Below, piece by piece: positions 40,014 through 45,162 of a DNA stretch of 45,162 nt (its first letter is position 1; each line of letters begins with the position of its first letter). Source of the stretch: Mycobacterium sp. (GTDB lineage: Bacteria; Actinomycetota; Actinomycetes; Mycobacteriales; Mycobacteriaceae); the NCBI GenBank assembly GCA_025965895.1, contig JAOPWC010000014.1:1-45162 (forward strand), in the 5' to 3' direction. The position numbers and the translations under genes are program-made. The notes under the pieces are model-generated. The model saw only the letters and a program-made list of their open reading frames with translations, had not been told where the DNA came from and ran no database searches.

Positions 40014-40897
40014 ACGTACACCTCTTCGGGTTCGGGTTCAAAGATGCGGGCGTCCGCGATTCCGGGGAGGCCGGCCAGCGCACGGAACTCCGACGCCATC
40101 GCGACCCACTGGCCGGTCTCGGCGATGATGGCGGGCTTACACGCGATGGGGTCGCGCACCACCGCGAACGATTCGGCGGTGGAGACCAGCAGGGTGTAGA
40201 AACCGTCGAATGTCTCGTTGAGCGCCAACAGCGCTTTCTCCAGGTCCGCGCCGTCGGCCAGCTGTTTGGCGATGAAGCGGGCCCCCACCTCGGTGTCGTT
40301 CTCGCTGTCGAAGACGACGCCGTCACGCTCGAGCTGGTGCTTGATAGACATGTGGTTGGAGAACGAGCCGTTGTGCACCAGGCACTGGTCGGGCCCGACC
40401 GAGAACGGATGTGCGCCCGCGGCGGTCACAGCCGATTCCGTGGCCAGTCGGGTGTGGCTGACACCCTGCCATCCGCTGGCGTTGGGCAGGCCGAACGCGG
40501 AAGCCAGGGCACGGGGATTGCCGACACCTTTGAGCACGGTCAGCTCGGATCCGAAGCCGATGAGGCGTGCACCCGTCGCCGCGGTTTTCGCCGCGGCGGT
40601 CAGGATTTCGGTGTCGACAGGGGCGTGGAGCACCGTCGTCGGCGACTCGTCGACGCCTGTCACCGCGACGCCGAGTTCGGCGGTCAACGCGGCGGCGAGG
40701 TCGGCAGCCGGGCGGGGGCTGTCCAGCAACGTCACGGTGCTGTGCCCGGCGGGTGACCAGGTGCTGTCGCCGTAGATGGCCATGCCCGCCGAATCCGGCC
40801 CGCGGTCGGCCAGCTCGCCGAGCATCGCGGTGAGCAGGGCGCCCAGCTGCGGGTACAGCGCGGGGTCGCGCAGGTGCAGTCCGACGATGCCGCACAT
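40001..40897 (-). CDS. Class II glutamine amidotransferase subunit (MgsA/GlxB-like)
   Basis: 298 residues. Starts MCGIVGLHLRD, so that Cys2 becomes the N-terminal nucleophile after Met removal, which fixes the start at 40897 (AGGAGG 12 nt upstream). Ntn-hydrolase motifs: LADRGPDSAGMAIYG, VSHTRLATESAVTAAGAHPF and CLVHNGSFSNHMSIKHQLER, then NDTEVGARFIAKQL. It would hydrolyse glutamine or a gamma-glutamylamide and hand the amine to the FMN subunit. Separate coding of this domain is typical of N-methylglutamate synthase and archaeal-type systems. Confidence 0.92.
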   Translation of the reverse strand: MCGIVGLHLRDPALYPQLGALLTAMLGELADRGPDSAGMAIYGDSTWSPAGHSTVTLLDSPRPAADLAAALTAELGVAVTGVDESPTTVLHAPVDTEILTAAAKTAATGARLIGFGSELTVLKGVGNPRALASAFGLPNASGWQGVSHTRLATESAVTAAGAHPFSVGPDQCLVHNGSFSNHMSIKHQLERDGVVFDSENDTEVGARFIAKQLADGADLEKALLALNETFDGFYTLLVSTAESFAVVRDPIACKPAIIAETGQWVAMASEFRALAGLPGIADARIFEPEPEEVYVWHR

Positions 40898-40917
40898 GGT
40901 GTGGTGATGCCTCCTGC

Positions 40918-42270
40918 TCAGAATGCGGTGAGGTAGCGGTCGATCTCCCATGGGGAGACCGTGTTGTGCCAGTCGAAAAACTCCTCCCGCTTGAGCTGCG
41001 CGAAGTAGGAGGCGACGCCGGCACCGACGCCGTCGATCGCGCCGGCGACTACGTCGTCGGCCTCGAACGCGTCGATGGCGTGCAGCAGTGTCATCGGAAG
41101 CGCGGCACCGGCGCCGCTTCCCGGCGCGCCGGGATCAAGCCCCCGGGCTATGCCGTCCAACCCGGCGGCGAGCGTGGCCGCGGACGCCAGGTAGGGGTTG
41201 GCCGAGCCGTCGGCGCCGCGCAGTTCGACGCGGTCGCCGTCGGGCACCCGCAGATACTGGGTGCGGTCGTTGCCGCCGTAGCCGGCCGTGCGCGGTGCCC
41301 AGGTGGCGCCGCTGCTGGTGGTGGCGGCCCCGGTGCGTTTGTAGGAGTTTACGGTCGGTGCGATGACGGCCTGGAGCGCGCAGGCGTGCTCGAGGATGCC
41401 GGCGATGAACGAGTACGCGGTGGGGGACAGTCCCAGCCCCTTGTCGTCGCTGGGGTCAGGGAATATCGGCCCGGAGCCGTCGCACAGCGACAGGTGCATG
41501 TGCATCCCCGAGCCGGTGCGGTTTCCGAATGGCTTGGGCATGAAGGTGGCCTGCATACCGCGCCGCTCGGCGAGGACCGACAGCAGATACCGGGCGGTCA
41601 CCACACGGTCGGCGGTGGTGAGTGGATCGGCGTAGCGGAAGTTCTGCTCGAACTGGCCGTTGCCGTCCTCGTGGTCGTTCGCGTAGTTGCCCCAGCCGAG
41701 CGTGTTCATCGCTTGTGACATCTCGGTGAGGTGGTCGTACATCCGGGTCACATCGCGGGCGTCGTAACAGGGCAGCCGGCTCAGGTCGGCCTGGTCGGCG
41801 GTGGTGAGTGTGCCGTGGTCGGTGCGGGTGACGAGGAAGTACTCGACCTCGGCGCCGACATTGGCGCTCAGCCCGAGATCGGCCGCACCGCGGATCGTCT
41901 CCTTCAGGATGAGCCGCGGCGCGTAGGGCCACGGCTCACCGCTGACATGCGGATCGCAGTGCACCAGAGCCAGCCCCGGGCGAACGAACGGGATGGGGGT
42001 GAACGACGACGCGTCGGGCAACGCGATCAGGTCGGGGTCCTTGGGCTCCTGGCCCATGCCGCCGGCCGCGTATCCCGCGAAGCCGACGCCCTCTTCTTGA
42101 AGCATGTCCACGGCCTCGACCGGGACCAGTTTCGCGCAGGGTTTACCGGTCAGCGTGACGAACAGCGCCAGGATGAAGGTCGTGCCCGCGGCGTGGGCGC
42201 GCTCTGCCAGGCTGGGCGCCGCGGCGGCCTGGCTGCGCGTCGGTGCGGATTCGGCGGTGTCGACGGTCAT
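40918..42270 (-). CDS. Glutamine-synthetase-like amine ligase (GmaS/GlnT type)
   Basis: 450 residues, GGAGG before ATG 42270. Glutamine-synthetase catalytic landmarks: VGAEVEYFLVTR (metal Glu), NYANDHEDGNGQFEQNF, NRTGSGMHMHLSL (ammonium/glutamate site) and NSYKRTG, plus YLRVPDGDRVELRGADGSANPYLASAATL. It belongs with the GlnT/type III-like enzymes including gamma-glutamylmethylamide synthetase, not with GlnA. With the neighbouring split synthase the likely product is a gamma-glutamylamide of an amine. The substrate amine cannot be read from sequence. Confidence 0.9.
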   Translation of the reverse strand: MTVDTAESAPTRSQAAAAPSLAERAHAAGTTFILALFVTLTGKPCAKLVPVEAVDMLQEEGVGFAGYAAGGMGQEPKDPDLIALPDASSFTPIPFVRPGLALVHCDPHVSGEPWPYAPRLILKETIRGAADLGLSANVGAEVEYFLVTRTDHGTLTTADQADLSRLPCYDARDVTRMYDHLTEMSQAMNTLGWGNYANDHEDGNGQFEQNFRYADPLTTADRVVTARYLLSVLAERRGMQATFMPKPFGNRTGSGMHMHLSLCDGSGPIFPDPSDDKGLGLSPTAYSFIAGILEHACALQAVIAPTVNSYKRTGAATTSSGATWAPRTAGYGGNDRTQYLRVPDGDRVELRGADGSANPYLASAATLAAGLDGIARGLDPGAPGSGAGAALPMTLLHAIDAFEADDVVAGAIDGVGAGVASYFAQLKREEFFDWHNTVSPWEIDRYLTAF

Positions 42271-42332
42271 GGTGTCCTCCGAAGGCTGTTGGGGCTCGTG
42301 GTCGTTGGGGCGTTGGCTGATGGCGGGTCGGG

Positions 42333-43523
42333 TCAACGCATCTGGCCGGCGCCGCTGTAGGGGTGTCGGCTGGTCAGCGGGTCGTCCTCGGCGAAGCGGG
42401 AATACCTGAAGTCGCTTGCGGTAACCCCCGGCAGATCGGTGTGGCCGTCGACGAGCAGGTCGGCGACGAGCTTGCCGACGGCCGGCGAGATCTTGAATCC
42501 GTGCCCGCTGAACCCCGTGGCGAGGAACAGCCCGTCGCGGGGGGAGGCACCGATGACCGGGTTGTAGTCGGGTGTCACGTCGTAGCAGCCGCCGTAGGTG
42601 CTGCTGATGCGGGGGTCGGGCATGTCGGGCAATCGGTGATCGAGCTTGGTGATGGCCTTCTCGATGGTGGCCTCGTCGGCGCGGTTGGGGAAGGAGTCCG
42701 GGTCGACGAACTGGGGGACCGAGTGATCGCTGTTGCCGATGAGCAGCCCGCCGTTGGGTTCGGGACAGATGTACTGCAGCGCAACGAGGTCGGAGAGCAC
42801 CGGGACGCCCGGCGCCGGCCGGCCCGGGTCGACGAGGACCACTTCGGCACGTTGGGCCCGCACCGGGATGTCGACCCCGACGGTGGCACCGAGTGTCGGC
42901 GCCCACGGTCCCGTGGCCAATATGACGGTGCCGGCGTGGATTTCCGACCCGTCGTCGAGGACGGCCCCGTTAACCGCGCCGTCGGTACGCGCCCGCAGGG
43001 AATCCACAGCGGTGTTCTGGCGGATGCGGACCCCGCGTGTGCGGGCCGCCGCGGCGAATGCCATGCCGGTCATGTAGGCGTCGCCGCGACCGCCGCGCGG
43101 CTCGTAGGCGAAGGCGGCGAAGTCGTCGAGGTTGATGCCGGGCCACAGTTCGGCAACCGTGTCGCGTCCGACGAAGTCGACCTCGACGCCGAGTTGCTGG
43201 TGCATCGTGACGTTGGCCTTGAGTGCGTCGACATCGGGGTCCCCGACCCCCACGATGTAGCCGCATTGACGGAAACCGATGTCGTCGCCGAGCAGCGCGC
43301 TGGCCTGCTCGAAAACGTGCACGCCATACCAGGCCATCGCTGCCAGCGACCTGACGCCGTAGTGGCAGCGCACCACCCCGCTCGACTTGCCAGTCATGCC
43401 CGAGCACAGCGGGCCGCGTTCAAGCACCACGATGTCGGTCTCGCCACGCTCGGCGAGCGACCACGCGATCGCAAGGCCTTCCAGCCCCCCGCCGATCACC
43501 AGATACTGCACTGTCTCCGCCAC
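42333..43523 (-). CDS. FAD-dependent amino-acid/amine oxidoreductase (DAO/SoxB-like)
   Basis: About 396 residues: FAD motif VQYLVIGGGLEGLAIAWSLA, SGMTGKSSGVVRCHYGVRSL, FAYEPRGGRGDAYMTGMAFA, and C-terminal YDVTPDYNPVIGASP with LFLATGFSGHGFKISPAVGK, as in sarcosine/dimethylglycine-type oxidases. Only this beta-like subunit is present, with no alpha, gamma or delta partner of tetrameric sarcosine oxidase or N-methylglutamate dehydrogenase. I prefer GTG 43523: AGGAGG lies 12 nt upstream and a -10 at 43578-43583 would start the mRNA after the alternative ATG 43574. It probably oxidises an N-alkylated amino acid. Confidence 0.85.
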   Translation of the reverse strand: MAETVQYLVIGGGLEGLAIAWSLAERGETDIVVLERGPLCSGMTGKSSGVVRCHYGVRSLAAMAWYGVHVFEQASALLGDDIGFRQCGYIVGVGDPDVDALKANVTMHQQLGVEVDFVGRDTVAELWPGINLDDFAAFAYEPRGGRGDAYMTGMAFAAAARTRGVRIRQNTAVDSLRARTDGAVNGAVLDDGSEIHAGTVILATGPWAPTLGATVGVDIPVRAQRAEVVLVDPGRPAPGVPVLSDLVALQYICPEPNGGLLIGNSDHSVPQFVDPDSFPNRADEATIEKAITKLDHRLPDMPDPRISSTYGGCYDVTPDYNPVIGASPRDGLFLATGFSGHGFKISPAVGKLVADLLVDGHTDLPGVTASDFRYSRFAEDDPLTSRHPYSGAGQMR

Positions 43524-43577
43524 CGCCAGGGCCGGCCTCCTCGTTTCTTCTGATGAATCATCGTCAGAGCACATGAA

Positions 43578-43615
43578 ACCCTACAAGTATGTCAGGCAGG
43601 TTTCGCGCCGGTCAG
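43578..43615 (-). promoter_or_regulatory. Promoter with GlnR-like half-site ahead of the amine cluster
   Basis: On the minus strand CTGAC-N6-GAAAC (43600-43615) resembles one half of the actinobacterial GlnR box (gTnAC-n6-GaAAC). A TAGGGT -10 (43578-43583) follows 16 bp later, so the site would overlap the -35. The second half-site is not recognisable. Confidence 0.35.
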
Positions 43616-43711
43616 ATTTCCGTGTCCTGGACCGCACGTCACTTGCAGAATCGATGCGCCGGGGCGCGGGAAACTCGCGATGGCGGGGGCCTTCGCCGGC
43701 GTCTCATCGGC

Positions 43712-43736
43712 GTTTCCTGCGGTTATGCGCTGTTTC
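43712..43736 (-). promoter_or_regulatory. GAAAC-N5-ATAAC-N5-GAAAC element
   Basis: On the minus strand, three AAC-ending pentamers are spaced by 5 nt (10-bp periodicity) just downstream of the XRE-cupin gene and about 190 bp upstream of the oxidoreductase start. It may be a binding array for the cupin regulator or for GlnR with non-standard spacing. Confidence 0.3.
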
Positions 43737-43751
43737 CGCAGCGGGCCGGGG

Positions 43752-44411
43752 TCAGTCGTGGGCGTCGGGATACGCGGTGACCGCCAGGAACCGGATCGGC
43801 AACCGCACCAGGTCGTGCGGGCCGTGCACGCCCTCGCCGTCGAGGAGCAGGGTGTCGCCGGGGCGCATGGTGTATTCGTTGTCGCCGTGGCCGTAGATCA
43901 TCACACCTTCGAGCATGTAGAGCATCTCGGTGCCGGGGTGCTGGAAGAGGGGGAACGGTTCGCTCTTCTCGGTCAGCGTGACCAGGACCGGCTCGAGGCG
44001 CTTGTGCTGTCCTCTCAACGCGCCGAGCAGTTCGTAGTGGTGACCCACCCTGGTGCCGCGACCGACGATGACCGAGCCGTGGCCTGCCTCGGTATAGGCC
44101 GCTTCGCGCGCTGTGTCGGCGCCGCGGAACAGCGCGGTGACCGGCACGTCGAGCATCGCGGCGAGTCGCGCGAGAGTCGACAGGCTGCAGGAGGTCTGCG
44201 CGTTCTCGATCTTGGAGAGCATGGCTTTGGAGATGCCGGCCCTGGCCGCCATGTCGGCGACCGACAGGCCCGCGGCGCGCCGCAGGATGCGCACCTGCAC
44301 AGCGATCGCGCGCTCCAGGGCAGGCACGGGAGGCGTGTCGGCGGGAACCTCCCTGTGCGTGGGCGCGGGGTCCCCGGTGTCGTGGTGGATGCGGACCTGG
44401 GTTTCGGTCAT
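43752..44411 (-). CDS. XRE-family regulator with C-terminal cupin domain
   Basis: 219 residues. HTH at ~40-95 (RILRRAAGLSVADMAARAGI, SKAMLSKIENAQTSCSLSTL) and a cupin sensor at ~140-215 (PLFQHPGTEMLYMLEGVMIY, MRPGDTLLLDGEGVHGPHDL). Regulators of this build often control amine, polyamine or amino-acid catabolic operons and bind the substrate in the cupin. It heads the nitrogen cluster on the same strand. ATG 44411 has a TAGGCT hexamer exactly 6 nt upstream (leaderless). Confidence 0.92.
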   Translation of the reverse strand: MTETQVRIHHDTGDPAPTHREVPADTPPVPALERAIAVQVRILRRAAGLSVADMAARAGISKAMLSKIENAQTSCSLSTLARLAAMLDVPVTALFRGADTAREAAYTEAGHGSVIVGRGTRVGHHYELLGALRGQHKRLEPVLVTLTEKSEPFPLFQHPGTEMLYMLEGVMIYGHGDNEYTMRPGDTLLLDGEGVHGPHDLVRLPIRFLAVTAYPDAHD

Positions 44412-44417
44412 CGGCCG

Positions 44418-44423
44418 AGCCTA
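44418..44423 (-). promoter_or_regulatory. -10 element of the XRE-cupin gene (leaderless)
   Basis: TAGGCT on the minus strand, 6 nt before ATG 44411. Confidence 0.55.
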
Positions 44424-44431
44424 ACTCATGT

Positions 44432-44674
44432 CTACTGACAGTGAACGCAACGCGCGGGGCCGCGCCGCTCTTGCGGATGCCCGCGAGGATGCGGCCGGAA
44501 GAGGGCGTCGGGTGGCAGGGTCGCCACGAATCCGCATGCCGCCAGGGCGGCGGCTCCGACACCGCTCCACCCGATTCCGCGATGTTCGCGTACGCCCTGC
44601 CAAACCGGCCATGGCCCACCGATCTCCGCGATAGCGGCCAGCACGAACAGAAGAATCGACTTCGGCACTGTCAC
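44432..44674 (-). pseudogene. Truncated, frameshifted YnfA/UPF0060 membrane protein
   Basis: From GTG 44674 the frame reads [20 protein letters not shown] then [20 protein letters not shown] and [13 protein letters not shown], as in the first two helices of YnfA-family small multidrug-like proteins. After DALF the frame is lost; skipping one C at about 44497 restores GRILAG, the family continuation. The third and fourth helices are missing, so the gene is a remnant. Confidence 0.7.
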
Positions 44675-44696
44675 GCGCGCACCGCCACGACGGCGA

Positions 44697-45162
44697 TTAC
44701 GGGATGAGCGATGCGGGTGCCTCTGCTGCGGTGTCCACGGTGGCCGCTCGCCGTACGCGCCGCGATATCTGGCGCTGCGGGTCACCCTCGATGAGGCGGC
44801 GCAGCCGCCCGCCGGTGGGCGGTTCGAGCAGCACCCGCGTCGCGCCGCGCCGCCGGACAATCCGCGCGATCGCCCGGGCCGCGTGCCGGGTCACCACGAT
44901 CTGGCCGTCGACGTCGATGCCGGCGCGCTCGAACCGGCGGACTGTCGTGGTGATCGCGGCCTCGGCGGCGGCGCGTTCCTTGGCGGTCGGCAGCAGACCC
45001 GGGTTGGGCAGCCCGAACGCGTAACCGTGAATTTTCAGCGGCAACACCACGGCGACGGTGCCGCCGTTGCCGCGGGCCGCGGCGAGCAGCGGGGGGGAGG
45101 CCGGCGTGTCGGGCCGCAGCACGACGACCAAGTCCCGCGGCGCGGCCGGCGGGGGGCCGCCG
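44697..45162 (-). CDS. Universal-stress-like protein (5' end outside window)
   Basis: Partial: the frame stays open to the right edge. Visible residues include [60 protein letters not shown] and [20 protein letters not shown], then [20 protein letters not shown]. The alternation of strand, helix and the late [16 protein letters not shown] resembles the UspA alpha/beta fold; the ATP-binding G-x2-G-x9-G-S/T is not clearly kept. Function uncertain. Confidence 0.6.
   Translation of the reverse strand, partial: GGPPPAAPRDLVVVLRPDTPASPPLLAAARGNGGTVAVVLPLKIHGYAFGLPNPGLLPTAKERAAAEAAITTTVRRFERAGIDVDGQIVVTRHAARAIARIVRRRGATRVLLEPPTGGRLRRLIEGDPQRQISRRVRRAATVDTAAEAPASLIP

Overview
The window is a high-GC actinobacterial chromosome segment, almost certainly from a Mycobacteriaceae species and probably an environmental Mycolicibacterium-type mycobacterium. 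Bases 226 to about 31400 carry the same genes in nearly the same order as the Rv2703 (sigA) to Rv2667 (clpC2) block of Mycobacterium tuberculosis. That includes mycobacterial signature genes: SigA with an acidic N-terminal extension, the envelope protein Cei, the arabinofuranosyltransferase AftC and the free-standing ClpC2. Rv numbers are recalled from memory of H37Rv, not from a search.

Layout. (1) 226-16298: sigA, ppgK, suhB, an inserted PIG-L/LmbE-type gene, cei, DUF4193, DUF3093, dut, DUF3710, an alpha/beta hydrolase, an OB-fold protein, DUF3159, the TrkA-like pair ceoC/ceoB, an APC permease, a TRAM/TrmA-like RNA methyltransferase and dxs. (2) 16319-18028: a DevS/DosT-like GAF sensor kinase, not at this position in M. 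tuberculosis as I recall. (3) 18099-23127: an RNase D-like protein, DUF3000, and the heme operon hemE-cgoX-chdC for the coproporphyrin route. (4) 23181-31411: methyltransferase, msrB, aftC, a secreted hydrolase-like lipoprotein, a RibD-like reductase, a ZapE-like ATPase, GNAT, an exported protein, a PPOX-fold protein and clpC2 with a striking operator pair.

(5) 31455-45162 is accessory. It holds (a) an RsbQ-like hydrolase translationally coupled to an RsbP-like PAS-PP2C phosphatase, followed by a STAS protein and flanked by a decayed STAS fragment; this looks like a complete energy-stress input module for partner switching. (b) It holds a NYN-LOTUS putative ribonuclease behind an apparently leaderless 8-codon upstream ORF. 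(c) It holds a one-strand nitrogen cluster: XRE-cupin regulator, FAD amine/amino-acid oxidoreductase, glutamine-synthetase-like ligase, three split glutamate-synthase-like subunits (amidotransferase, GXGXG, FMN), an FmdB zinc ribbon and formamidase. It resembles the gamma-glutamylmethylamide / N-methylglutamate route. (d) It holds a frameshifted ynfA remnant and a partial universal-stress-like gene at the edge.

A theme across the window is promoter architecture. At least nine starts have a TANNNT hexamer exactly 6 nt upstream of ATG/GTG, and four more have it 7-9 nt upstream, as expected for leaderless mycobacterial transcripts. No tRNA, rRNA, intact insertion sequence or CRISPR array was seen.
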